Origin: Oscillospiraceae bacterium
Lineage (GTDB): Bacteria; Bacillota; Clostridia; Oscillospirales; Acutalibacteraceae
Length of the DNA stretch: 64,000 nucleotides
Direction of reading: 5' to 3'
NCBI GenBank assembly: GCA_003538135.1
Contig: DPOR01000007.1
Location: forward strand, 43,347-107,346
Within the stretch, counting starts at the first letter, position 1, and each line of letters starts with the position of its first letter. Of the stretch, positions 56,941 through 64,000 are shown one piece after another. Position numbers and translations under genes: made by a program. The notes below the pieces were generated by a model, which did no database searches, was not told the DNA's origin, and was given only the letters and a program-made list of their open reading frames with translations.

Positions 56941-57500
56941 TTGACGGTTTGGGGGGCTGTAGACGATATGATGAAATATAAATTGTATAATTTAGAGAGT
57001 AAAAACCTACAAGGGTAAAGTAAACGACCTGCTAAACCACGATGCACAAGGTTCCGATAGCCGCGCCGCAGTGGTACAAACTAACTGAGGACGCGAGGGA
57101 ACGGCGTACCTTGTACGCCGCACGAGCCCGCACCCGTTCAAGCTCCAGCGCGTTTGCGGGCGAATGTGCCGAGCTGCCTACTGAAAAGAGCAAGCTATGT
57201 ACTGCGGCGCGGCGTTCGCGGGGGTACAGGGGGATTTCCCCCTGTTTTGCTTTTCTTTTGCAGGCGTTTTCTTTTTCAAATAAAAAGAAAATGCCGAAAC
57301 GCTGTAAAAGATAAAATGTTTTGTTAAGGTAGGTAGCGAAGGTAGGAGGTAAATTTTTACGACATTACATTATGCCCGTAAGCGTCATCGAAACAACGCA
57401 GGCCACGCGGCGTATTAATATCATCCCCCATCTGCCCGCGATTTCGGACATTAAAGCGTTAGGAATTTATCCTTATTCGGAAATTTTTGTGCAATATGAC
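56941..57500. other. Structured intergenic region without a convincing gene
   Basis: Three clear inverted repeats: CGGCGTAC-CTT-GTACGCCG (57102-57120), CAGGGGG-ATTT-CCCCCTG (57227-57244) and GGCGTTTTCTTTTT..AAAAAGAAAATGCC (57263-57295). A 47-codon frame from ATG 57371 (MPVSVIETTQATRR..) ends at a TAG before 57517, but GGAGG is 22 nt away from it, too far for normal initiation. A 90-codon frame at 57042 has no SD and an unnatural Arg/Ser-rich composition. Confidence 0.5.
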
Positions 57501-57512
57501 AAAATAAGTTTA

Positions 57513-57531
57513 TAGAAACAAAACGTTTCTA
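57513..57531 (+). promoter_or_regulatory. Operator-like palindrome upstream of the surface-protein operon
   Basis: TAGAAAC-AAAAC-GTTTCTA has perfect 7-nt arms and lies 29 nt upstream of the -35. Its size and position suit a regulator site. The regulator is unknown. Confidence 0.45.
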
Positions 57532-57559
57532 ATATATATATAAATTTTGAACTTTTCTG

Positions 57560-57588
57560 TTGACAAACAAAAGAGGCGCGAGTAAAAT
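57560..57588 (+). promoter_or_regulatory. Promoter of the surface-protein/PqqD operon
   Basis: TTGACA, exactly 17 nt, TAAAAT. Start expected near 57595, leaving a leader of about 170 nt. Confidence 0.85.
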
Positions 57589-57594
57589 AAGGTT

Positions 57595-57755
57595 ACAGTG
57601 TAATGGTATAGGTATGCGGAGAGGTGGCCTCTTTTCGCAGAAACCGATGCCGTTGCAGTTGCGGCAGCGCCAATGACGCCGCTGCGGAAAATAAAGGGCA
57701 AGAAAATGCACCGTACGCCATGCGTACAAGCCCGGTGCAAAAATCAAAAGAAAGG
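57595..57755 (+). other. Structured 5' leader of the surface-protein operon
   Basis: Three hairpins can be read: GCGGAGAGG/CCTCTTTTCGC, GCAGCG/CGCTGC around CCAATGACGC, and GCACCGTACGC/GCGTACAAGCCCGGTGC. I cannot match it to a known riboswitch class. None has a T tract, so it may act on stability or translation rather than termination. Confidence 0.5.
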
Positions 57756-57763
57756 TGATAATT

Positions 57764-60700
57764 ATGAAGACAAGAAAAGTCGGCAAGATAGTGTCGCTGC
57801 TCGTCGCCATAGTGCTCGTTGCAACGATCATGATTCCTGCCGCCAGTGTCCTCGCAGATTCGTCAGAATATGCCGGGGTTACTTGGACAGAGGTCGGCGA
57901 TTTTGCATCACTGAAGCAAGCGTTTGACAAGGCAAACAAGACCGGCGAGAAGACTTATATCCGTCTTACTTCGGACATAACTCTTCAGAGGCCTTATTTC
58001 GCCAATGATGAAATAAACGGCGGCAGCACCAACTGGGCCAAGATGTACATCTATTCAACCACAAGAATAACAAAGATTGAAGAGAAACGCGGCGGTCTGT
58101 GGACAGGAACTAATAAGACAACCCATGATTTCGCATGGCTTATGTCACAGGCGAACTCCCCGTTTAACGTCAGCAATCCCAATGCATACTTCTACGGCTA
58201 TACGGAGGACGAACTTAAAAACGGCTTCCTGGTTGACAAAGGAATGCAGGATTATGTCGGAATGGGCAGAAAGGCCGGACAGGGAACCGGTTATGACGAG
58301 AAGATAGGCTACGAATACAGCGAGCGTATGCTTGTTGTTGATGAGAATGCCGATATCACCGTCGACCTCTATGGCAAGACCATGAAGGCCAGCGACTATA
58401 ATCCGTATGACAGCACGCCTGCGTACCAGATGAGCGCTATCAAGGTCAACAAGGGCGGCGCTTTGACCGTTGTGGACCTCTCCTCCGAGCAGACCGGTAC
58501 TATTTCCGGCGGTACGGGCAACGTGTATTATAAGGAAACTGTTTCTACGGATAACAGCGAACATACCCGTGACGCAATGTTCAATGAAGATTGGACGGTA
58601 AGAGATACTACCGGCTGGGTAGGTTGGCTTTCAAGCACCGGTAAGTACAATATCGAATATCAGTCGAAATCAACATGGGTTGAAAACGTTAAGGAGTCCC
58701 GCGGCGGCGGTATCTATGTTGAAAACGGCGGCGTATTTACTCTTAAGAGCGGTAAAATAAGCGGAAACCAGGCATTTATGGAGCCCGGAAGAGGAATTTT
58801 TGCGGCCGACGTTGATTCCTATGCTAAGGGCGGCGGCGTTTACGTTGAGGCCGGCGGCGTGTTCAATATGTTCGGCGGCGAGGTTTCCAATAATGCCACT
58901 CGCTCGTTCTTCAAGAACTGGAGCACTGGCAATGACAGAATTTATCACGCTTATTCCGAAGGCGGCGGCATTTACCTTGAGGGCTCTCAGGAAGAGACTG
59001 TGAACGGTGCTACCGTAACTGTCCCCGGCGCGGTCTTCAATATGACCGGCGGTAAGATAGCAGAAAACGCGGCTTACGCTCAGGGCGGTACCGACGCTTC
59101 CTCCAAATCCCGTGTAACGCACGCGAGCGGCGCGGGCATATATGTCGGCACCGGCGCTGTCTGCAACATAAAGGGCGCCGACTCCGATTCGGCCTCCACC
59201 AATATCGAAATGATGAAGAGCTTCCCGCAGGTCGTTAACAATTCCTGCGGCGGCCAGATCGTTAAGGCCTCTTATACCACAAACTCCGCCGTTGAAGTTA
59301 AGGGCGGCGGTATATATAATGACGGTACCGTCAACATAAAGAATGCTCTGATTGCCTCCAACGATTTCTCCGAGGCCAGACAGTCTGACGCAAAGACGAC
59401 AGTCCACATTATGCGTGACGAATACCTTCCCGAAGGCCAGAGAACAATAACCTATTCCGACGGTAAGACCGCGACTCTTCCCGGCACAGGCACAGACCTT
59501 GCGCTCTATGTTCTTGATTATTGGGAAGAGACCAGCAACGAGACCTACGGCGGCGGACAGAAGGGTATTAAGCAGCGTCCCAAGACCTATATTACCCGTC
59601 TTGATGACAGATTTACCGATAACCTTCAGCTTGCAACCGAGGAAGTTGCTCATGGAACAAGCGGTATTTTCGGCAGCGTTATCGTTAATGATAACATGAA
59701 GGTAACCTCCGACGGCGCAGGCGTTTGCGTCGGCGAAAACGGAAAGCTCGTTGTCGGTGAGCGTACATGGATTACCGATAACTATGACTTCCTCACCAAC
59801 GGCCATATGGCGTTTAATTCGATCAGAAACTACAAGCGTTTCTGGGCGCAGAACAGAACGGTCGTCGATGACAGAGTTTACAAAACCGACGATACCAACG
59901 GAGCAGGTGCGACCTATACGGATCCCGCCGGCGGTTGGGTATATTACGGCACTACTAACTCAAACGTAAACGACGGCTATGCCTATTCGGATACCTCCGA
60001 CGACGTTTATCTTCCCGACGGAGCTGTTATATATAAGGGCGGCTCGCTGTTCGAGTCCAAGATCGGCGTCAACTATTGGAATATGGTCAATGCCGACGGT
60101 TCTGCCGTTGAGGCTGAAAGAGGCCTCGGCCAGGCAGGCAGCCGTGCAGGCAACCGTGTTATTGTTGCAACGGGCAAGAACCTTGACGCCTCCTTCTGGG
60201 GTGATTCGGTAGCACAGCCCACAGCAAGAGATATTCAGTTCTTCTATGCAAACGATAACAATAAGAACTGGGAGAAGAGCAACTATACTCTGCCGGCATA
60301 TTACACGGATGATATGGGCAGAACCATTTGCGACCTTCGCGCTACAAATTCAAATAACTGGGAAGACAGATACAGAGTTACCGCTATCTCTACATCTAAC
60401 CCCGGTATCAAGAGAGATTCTTCTCCGTATGAGGGATATATAAACTACGATGTTGAGTATCCCGCAAGTCGTTGGGCGTCCGGTACTCAGGGATACTATG
60501 CCAAACATGATATCGCAACCAACGGCGGTTATTGGACCTACTACAAGGATACCTCTTACAGAATAAGCGATCCCGACTGGACACCCGATAACTCGGAATT
60601 CCGTCCTAAAAACGGTGAGTTCATGAACTCTACCGTTAACTTCCCGCAGCGCTCATATCAGCTTACTGCTGAAATGAAGACAATGAACAAGTCTTATCTC

Positions 60701-61906
60701 CAGGCTAAGTACATAGACTACAAGGTAGTTTATGATACCACAACCTTCGGTACCGAAGCAGCTCCCGTTCTTCGTTTCGGTAAGACTGACAGCGATACAC
60801 GTAATATGTATGTCACCGTCAACTTCGACGAGGCGAATAAGCACTATTACGGTCTGTCGAACCAGCCTTCGTTCACCCTTAACGATTCGGTTTCGACCGG
60901 CAACTTCACAACGTCGATCAGCCCGTTCGTGAACAACCTTGACCAGAATCTTACCAATTCGACTTTCACCTTCTACGGTGCCAACAAGCCTAAGGGAACT
61001 ATAGATATCGCAAAGGTCGTTCCGGACTATTCGGCATATGGCAAGATTGCGCAGCTCAACTATTTCCTGAGCCTTTCTAACAAAGAGAGACTGGCAACAC
61101 AGACATCCATCTCAAAGGGTTCCGACAACAAGGAGCTTACAGACCTTTACTTCAAGGGCTGGCAGTTCTATACCTCCTACGAGTACGGACCCGAGGTAGT
61201 CACTCTTGACAATAAGGTGGAGCGTCAGAGAGTCAGCCTTGACGGCAGCACGCTTGATTATCGCGGATACTTTGCCGCAGATCTGAGCAAGATCTTCAAC
61301 TCTAACGTCAACGCTCAGCCCTGCCCGTCCATGACAGCTCTTTGGTACAGCAAGGAAGAGCTCGCCGAGGCTCGTAAGAAGGTCTCCAACGTCATGTTCC
61401 AGACCGTTCAGCGTAAGAATGATAACGGCTCGACTACCAACCTTCTTCGCTTTGTTGCTATCGCAGGCTCTCAGTATCCTGATTTCGACGAGATCGGCTT
61501 CGTCATCTCGACAACCAACGCCACTCCCACTATTGAGGGCGGTTATGACTTCGTTGTCAAGAGCAGGGTCTATGAGAAGCTCGGCGTCAACAGGGCTGCC
61601 GGCGCCGCAAAGACCTACTACGATGTTGATAAGCTCCTTGGCGGAACTTATTCTGGTCACCAGAGCGTCACTGTCGAAGATGCAAAGTGGAGCTTCACCA
61701 AGGACAGCGAGTTTGCAGCGAATGTAACTACAGGCAAAACGGGCAAGGCAGGTTACGTGGATGCGGGTCTGTTCTACACCAACATCGTTATCACCGATGC
61801 TAATAAGGACACCGTTTACTTCGTAACTCCTTATGCTAAGATGGGCAACACCTACTTCTACGGTGAATCCCGTGCCGCTTGCTATGCAGACGCCCCCACC
61901 GCTTGA
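57764..61906 (+). CDS. Large secreted beta-helix surface protein
   Basis: 1380 residues. Signal peptide 1-32 (KIVSLLVAIVLVATIMIPAASVLA). From about 309 to 660 there are right-handed beta-helix type repeats: GGGIYVENGGVFTLKSGKISGN, GGGVYVEAGGVFNMFGGEVSNN (355), GGGIYLEG..GAVFNMTGGKIAEN (399), GAGIYVGTGAVCNI (455), GGGIYNDGTVNIKNALIASN (513), GAGVCVGENGKLVVG (651). The middle is rich in Tyr, Asn and Asp. The last 170 residues (FRFVAIAGSQYPDFDEIGFVIS-like) form a beta-sandwich common in clostridial surface proteins. There is no LPxTG, SLH or membrane anchor. Arg codons are mostly CGT and Leu CTT, unlike neighbours, suggesting high expression. ATG 57764 follows AAAGG by 8 nt. Likely an adhesin or cell-surface structural protein. 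Confidence 0.85.
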   Translation: MKTRKVGKIVSLLVAIVLVATIMIPAASVLADSSEYAGVTWTEVGDFASLKQAFDKANKTGEKTYIRLTSDITLQRPYFANDEINGGSTNWAKMYIYSTTRITKIEEKRGGLWTGTNKTTHDFAWLMSQANSPFNVSNPNAYFYGYTEDELKNGFLVDKGMQDYVGMGRKAGQGTGYDEKIGYEYSERMLVVDENADITVDLYGKTMKASDYNPYDSTPAYQMSAIKVNKGGALTVVDLSSEQTGTISGGTGNVYYKETVSTDNSEHTRDAMFNEDWTVRDTTGWVGWLSSTGKYNIEYQSKSTWVENVKESRGGGIYVENGGVFTLKSGKISGNQAFMEPGRGIFAADVDSYAKGGGVYVEAGGVFNMFGGEVSNNATRSFFKNWSTGNDRIYHAYSEGGGIYLEGSQEETVNGATVTVPGAVFNMTGGKIAENAAYAQGGTDASSKSRVTHASGAGIYVGTGAVCNIKGADSDSASTNIEMMKSFPQVVNNSCGGQIVKASYTTNSAVEVKGGGIYNDGTVNIKNALIASNDFSEARQSDAKTTVHIMRDEYLPEGQRTITYSDGKTATLPGTGTDLALYVLDYWEETSNETYGGGQKGIKQRPKTYITRLDDRFTDNLQLATEEVAHGTSGIFGSVIVNDNMKVTSDGAGVCVGENGKLVVGERTWITDNYDFLTNGHMAFNSIRNYKRFWAQNRTVVDDRVYKTDDTNGAGATYTDPAGGWVYYGTTNSNVNDGYAYSDTSDDVYLPDGAVIYKGGSLFESKIGVNYWNMVNADGSAVEAERGLGQAGSRAGNRVIVATGKNLDASFWGDSVAQPTARDIQFFYANDNNKNWEKSNYTLPAYYTDDMGRTICDLRATNSNNWEDRYRVTAISTSNPGIKRDSSPYEGYINYDVEYPASRWASGTQGYYAKHDIATNGGYWTYYKDTSYRISDPDWTPDNSEFRPKNGEFMNSTVNFPQRSYQLTAEMKTMNKSYLQAKYIDYKVVYDTTTFGTEAAPVLRFGKTDSDTRNMYVTVNFDEANKHYYGLSNQPSFTLNDSVSTGNFTTSISPFVNNLDQNLTNSTFTFYGANKPKGTIDIAKVVPDYSAYGKIAQLNYFLSLSNKERLATQTSISKGSDNKELTDLYFKGWQFYTSYEYGPEVVTLDNKVERQRVSLDGSTLDYRGYFAADLSKIFNSNVNAQPCPSMTALWYSKEELAEARKKVSNVMFQTVQRKNDNGSTTNLLRFVAIAGSQYPDFDEIGFVISTTNATPTIEGGYDFVVKSRVYEKLGVNRAAGAAKTYYDVDKLLGGTYSGHQSVTVEDAKWSFTKDSEFAANVTTGKTGKAGYVDAGLFYTNIVITDANKDTVYFVTPYAKMGNTYFYGESRAACYADAPTA

Positions 61907-61938
61907 TGAAACCTGAGATTCTATAGGAGATGTGCACT

Positions 61939-62088
61939 ATGAAAAATTATGAGAAACCTATCGCAGAAGTCCTCCTGTTTCGTCTTGCAGAAGTCAGAAT
62001 GGTTCCGCGTATAAGCATTGGCGAAGGTACTGATGATAACTACGCCAAGAAGCACAACGGTTCCGGCGACTGGGACGGCGACAAGTGA
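61939..62088 (+). CDS. 49-residue RiPP-precursor-like peptide
   Basis: Too short for routine gene callers, but AGGAGA lies 8 nt before the ATG and the frame is in step with operon spacing. The N-terminal half (MKNYEKPIAEVLLFRLAEV) is hydrophobic/charged like a leader; the MK.YEKP.. start is shared by many small clostridial peptides encoded beside PqqD genes. The C-terminal half (SIGEGTDDNYAKKHNGSG then DWDGDK) is small, polar and rich in Gly, Asp, Ser, Thr and Asn, like a core. There is no Cys. It is encoded 32 bp after the beta-helix protein and 40 bp before a secreted protein. No signal peptide. A precursor role is inferred. Confidence 0.7.
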   Translation: MKNYEKPIAEVLLFRLAEVRMVPRISIGEGTDDNYAKKHNGSGDWDGDK

Positions 62089-62128
62089 TTTTGCGCTTTC
62101 ACGGTTTATGAAAGGAGAAGAGTTCGCT

Positions 62129-62449
62129 ATGAAAAAAACTCTCAAAGCTGTTATAGCTATGATACTTGTTCTGGCGCTCGGATTTGCTGTTGCTGCGCCT
62201 GTCTTTGCAGCTTCCGCTTCCGCTGTTGTCCAGTCCGCAAGCATTAGGGACTTCTTCAAGAAAGTCGGAGAGTCCATAAAGAAGCTTTTTGAGAAGATCT
62301 TTAAGCCCACTCCCAAGCCCGACCCGCAGCCCGAAGGCCCGTCTACGGGCGGCTCGGTTCCCGAGGCTGAGAGCGTCCCGATTGACGATTCTCAGGAGAA
62401 GGGCAACACCATCGGCAAGAATGACGTTTACGCCAGCCCGCTGTGGTAA
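62129..62449 (+). CDS. Secreted small protein with an amphipathic cationic helix
   Basis: 106 residues. Signal peptide 1-27 (KKTLKAVIAMILVLALGFAVAAPVFA). The mature part begins ASASAVVQSASIRDFFKK; residues 40-60 (RDFFKKVGESIKKLFEKIFK) form a strongly amphipathic Lys/Phe helix, followed by a Pro-rich spacer (PTPKPDPQPEGP) and an acidic tail ending ASPLW. Such helix-plus-Pro tails occur in small secreted proteins of gut Clostridia; a membrane-active or docking role is possible. ATG 62129 has AGGAG upstream and starts the signal peptide; a longer in-frame start at 62018 would read through the preceding peptide gene in another frame. Confidence 0.75.
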   Translation: MKKTLKAVIAMILVLALGFAVAAPVFAASASAVVQSASIRDFFKKVGESIKKLFEKIFKPTPKPDPQPEGPSTGGSVPEAESVPIDDSQEKGNTIGKNDVYASPLW

Positions 62450-62455
62450 AAAGAA

Positions 62456-63178
62456 TTGAGCAATTTTAGTATAAAAATTGCAGATTTGACGGTAGATATC
62501 TCCTGCACACACCTTCACCTTTCGGATGTGTGCAGTGAGTACCTCACCGACGAGGCTCCGCTGTTTTCTGTCGGGGCCGATGAAGAACACAAAGAGGAGC
62601 TCAGAAAATTTTTTCTGGGCTCTTCTCAAGTGTTTTCCGACGCCTTTTTGGAGAGCATCGCCGTGCAGGAGAAAATCTGCGCCGCCGTGCTCGACTATGA
62701 CGCCGCCGTCTTTCACGCCGCGCTCATCGCTTTCGACGGGCAAGGTGTGGCCTTCGCCGCGCCGAGCGGCACGGGCAAGACGACGCACATTAAGCTTTGG
62801 CAGCGCCTCTACGGCGACCGCGTTGAGATAATCAACGGCGACAAGCCTCTCTTCACCCTGCGCTCCGGTCGTTTCTTTGCGTCCGGTATGCCGTGGTGCG
62901 GAAAGGAAAATTGGGGCTGCAACAAGACCGTTCCGCTGAAAGCCATCTGCTTTATCGACCGCGCGGAACAAAATTCGATTTCCCGCCTTGAGGACAACCG
63001 CGAAATAATGAGCCGCCTGTTTTTGCAGCTCGTTATGCCCGAGGAACACCGCCTCATGGTGAAATATCTTGATTTTGCAAATAAGCTGATAAATACCGTT
63101 CCGTTCTACCTTCTGCGCTGCAACATGGAGTTAAGCGCCGCGCAGACAGCGCACGACGGCATTTTCGGCATAGAATAA
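62456..63178 (+). CDS. HPr-kinase-like ATPase
   Basis: 240 residues. A P-loop at GVAFAAPSGTGKTTHIKLW (near 98-116) and the downstream INGDKPLF, SGMPWCGKENWG and ICFIDRAEQNSI segments fit the HprK C-terminal kinase fold, without the HprK N-terminal domain. Homologues of this form accompany PqqD proteins and, in some lasso-peptide clusters, phosphorylate the precursor peptide. Start TTG 62456 is 6 bp after the preceding stop and has only a weak SD, implying coupling. The natural target here could be the 49-residue peptide or the 106-residue protein. Confidence 0.8.
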   Translation: MSNFSIKIADLTVDISCTHLHLSDVCSEYLTDEAPLFSVGADEEHKEELRKFFLGSSQVFSDAFLESIAVQEKICAAVLDYDAAVFHAALIAFDGQGVAFAAPSGTGKTTHIKLWQRLYGDRVEIINGDKPLFTLRSGRFFASGMPWCGKENWGCNKTVPLKAICFIDRAEQNSISRLEDNREIMSRLFLQLVMPEEHRLMVKYLDFANKLINTVPFYLLRCNMELSAAQTAHDGIFGIE

Positions 63179-63188
63179 AGAGGTTGCT

Positions 63189-63458
63189 ATGAAAATAAAA
63201 GACGGATTTTATATGACAGCCATAGGCACCGATTTTGTGGTTATCGCCGGCTCTCCCGAGACAAAAAAGGAGTTTGACGGTATGCTCCGCCTGAACGAGA
63301 CGGGCGCATTCCTTTGGAAGAAGCTCGCCGACGGCGCGAGCGAAGAGACGCTTGCCGACGCGCTCTGCGCCGAATACGGGGTCTCTGCCGAGGTTGCCGC
63401 AAAGGACACTGCGGACTTCCTCGAGATTATCCGCTCCGCCGGCTTTGTTGAGGAATAA
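63189..63458 (+). CDS. PqqD family protein (peptide-recognition element)
   Basis: 89 residues, the winged-helix PqqD fold: DFVVIAGSPETKKEFDGMLRLNETGAFLWKKLADGASEETLADAL followed by VAAKDTADFLEIIRSAGFVEE. PqqD-like RiPP recognition elements bind leader peptides and hand them to modifying enzymes. No radical SAM or cyclase gene is next to it. SD AGAGG lies 6 nt before the ATG; 10 bp after the kinase. Confidence 0.9.
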   Translation: MKIKDGFYMTAIGTDFVVIAGSPETKKEFDGMLRLNETGAFLWKKLADGASEETLADALCAEYGVSAEVAAKDTADFLEIIRSAGFVEE

Positions 63459-63459
63459 T

Positions 63460-63867
63460 ATGAACGGTAACAGCCCGATATCCTATGAGACGCTAATCGC
63501 CGCAGCGGGCAGCGTCGTTATCGAGCCGATCGGCATCAGTATGCTCCCCTTTTTAAAGGAGGGTAGAGACTCGGTGCGCCTTGTAAGGCCTTCTGTCGAC
63601 CCGCAGAAATATGACATCGTCCTCTACCGCGTGCGCGGCGAGTATGTCCTCCACCGCATTATCGGCTTTGACGGCGACAGTTATATTATTTGCGGCGACA
63701 ACTGCCGCGGCTGGGAGCGCGGTCACGGACGAAAAGATATAATCGCCGTCGTCGATGAGATATACAGAAACGGAAAGCCCGAAAAGCCGCATTGCCCGAA
63801 AAATCGCATATATGAGCGCCTCTGGTGCTCGTCATTACTAAAAAGAATTGTTATGAAATTGAAATAA
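63460..63867 (+). CDS. S24/S26-type peptidase without a membrane helix
   Basis: 135 residues. GISMLPFLKEGRDSV carries the candidate nucleophile Ser of the signal-peptidase GxSM box, and EYVLHRIIGFDGDSYIICGDN carries His where bacterial type I signal peptidases have Lys, as in the SipW/ER-type enzymes. The N-terminal hydrophobic stretch is too short for a membrane span, so it is probably cytoplasmic or peripherally bound. It might cleave a leader from the precursor-like peptide. It lies 1 bp after pqqD, with the SD GAGGA inside the end of that gene. Last gene before a terminator. Confidence 0.83.
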   Translation: MNGNSPISYETLIAAAGSVVIEPIGISMLPFLKEGRDSVRLVRPSVDPQKYDIVLYRVRGEYVLHRIIGFDGDSYIICGDNCRGWERGHGRKDIIAVVDEIYRNGKPEKPHCPKNRIYERLWCSSLLKRIVMKLK

Positions 63868-63904
63868 AACGCCGAGATTTAACTTAAAATCTTGGCGTTT
63901 TTCA
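63866..63904 (+). terminator. Terminator of the PqqD operon
   Basis: AAAACGCC.AGATTT pairs with AAATCT.GGCGTTTT and is followed by TTCATTT. This closes the operon on the right. Confidence 0.88.
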
Positions 63905-63946
63905 TTTATTATTCTAATTTAAGGTGATTTTTTTGTGTATCTTATA

Positions 63947-63978
63947 TATAATACAATATGTATTGTACTTTGGGTACA
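63947..63978 (+). promoter_or_regulatory. Promoter -10 and two overlapping palindromes before the next gene
   Basis: TATAAT (63947-63952) runs into the perfect palindrome TACAATATGTATTGTA (63952-63967), which overlaps TGTAC-TTTGG-GTACA (63964-63978). AGGAGG at 63985-63990 announces a gene starting just beyond the window. The palindromes cover the expected transcription start, as an operator would. Confidence 0.5.
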
Positions 63979-64000
63979 TAATATAGGAGGTAAAAAATCA

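Noticed and set aside
57042..57314. 90-codon plus-strand frame in the structured intergenic region
   Set aside because: No SD, skewed Arg/Ser composition, and it spans two perfect inverted repeats.
57371..57514. 47-codon plus-strand frame MPVSVIETTQATRR..
   Set aside because: Its composition is protein-like, but the only SD (GGAGG) is 22 nt from the ATG. It is kept only as a possibility in the intergenic entry.
57595..57755. Leader taken for a cyclic-di-GMP riboswitch
   Set aside because: The conserved GEMM blocks (such as CACGCAAAGGGCAAACC and GGTAGCGGGGTTACC) are not present.

Overview
The window looks like chromosomal DNA from a low-to-mid-GC anaerobic Firmicute, most likely a gut Clostridia member of the Oscillospiraceae/Ruminococcaceae type. 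Supporting signs are a bile salt hydrolase, a TM1266-type hydrogenase regulator, Gram-positive style Shine-Dalgarno sites with frequent TTG starts, lysine and ZTP riboswitches, an AhrC-like ARG box, a single-chain clostridial PurL, and a split PurH (PurO plus a stand-alone AICAR transformylase). I see no prophage, insertion sequence or CRISPR array.

Layout. 1-5.1 kb: a truncated M16 peptidase, a GPH-type sugar symporter, divergent tRNA-Thr(CGT) and tRNA-Arg(CCG) genes, a hairpin-array repeat, a TIM-barrel protein and a flavin reductase. 5.3-11.4 kb: a six-gene plus-strand operon (alpha/beta hydrolase, membrane-domain MurF, Ddl, DUF1015, YcxB-like, NERD nuclease-like). 11.4-16.5 kb: minus-strand GH123-like membrane protein, small unknown protein, lysoplasmalogenase-like protein and serine hydrolase. 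16.7-22.7 kb: lexA with an SOS box on its promoter, secreted lipase, bile salt hydrolase, GT8 glycosyltransferase, zinc-ribbon membrane protein, TM1266 regulator, histidine phosphatase. 22.8-27.4 kb: a redox operon of two flavoproteins ending in hypA. A 61-codon gene with an apparent ATT start follows.

27.9-54.4 kb is a block of minus-strand biosynthetic operons, each with a readable control region. argCJBDF has an ARG box over its promoter. A lysine-type ABC importer lies behind a lysine riboswitch. The purine operon purE-M-N-O-AICARFT-D-L-fhs, followed by guaB, lies behind a ZTP riboswitch. The pyrimidine operon pyrC-K-D-F-E-B lies behind a PyrR-type attenuator. PurN and the AICAR transformylase use 10-formyl-THF, which Fhs supplies, so the purine operon carries its own one-carbon source. 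The PyrB protein carries a PyrI-like zinc module fused to its C-terminus.

54.5-64 kb: DegV, a second hairpin-array repeat, MscL with a zinc ribbon, a deoxyinosine glycosylase, and a structured intergenic region. Then comes the most unusual part of the window: a probable operon encoding a 1380-residue secreted beta-helix protein, a 49-residue precursor-like peptide, a secreted protein with an amphipathic helix, an HPr-kinase-like ATPase, a PqqD-family protein and an S24/S26-type peptidase. It resembles a peptide- or surface-protein-modification (RiPP-like) system, but no known maturase or cyclase is present.
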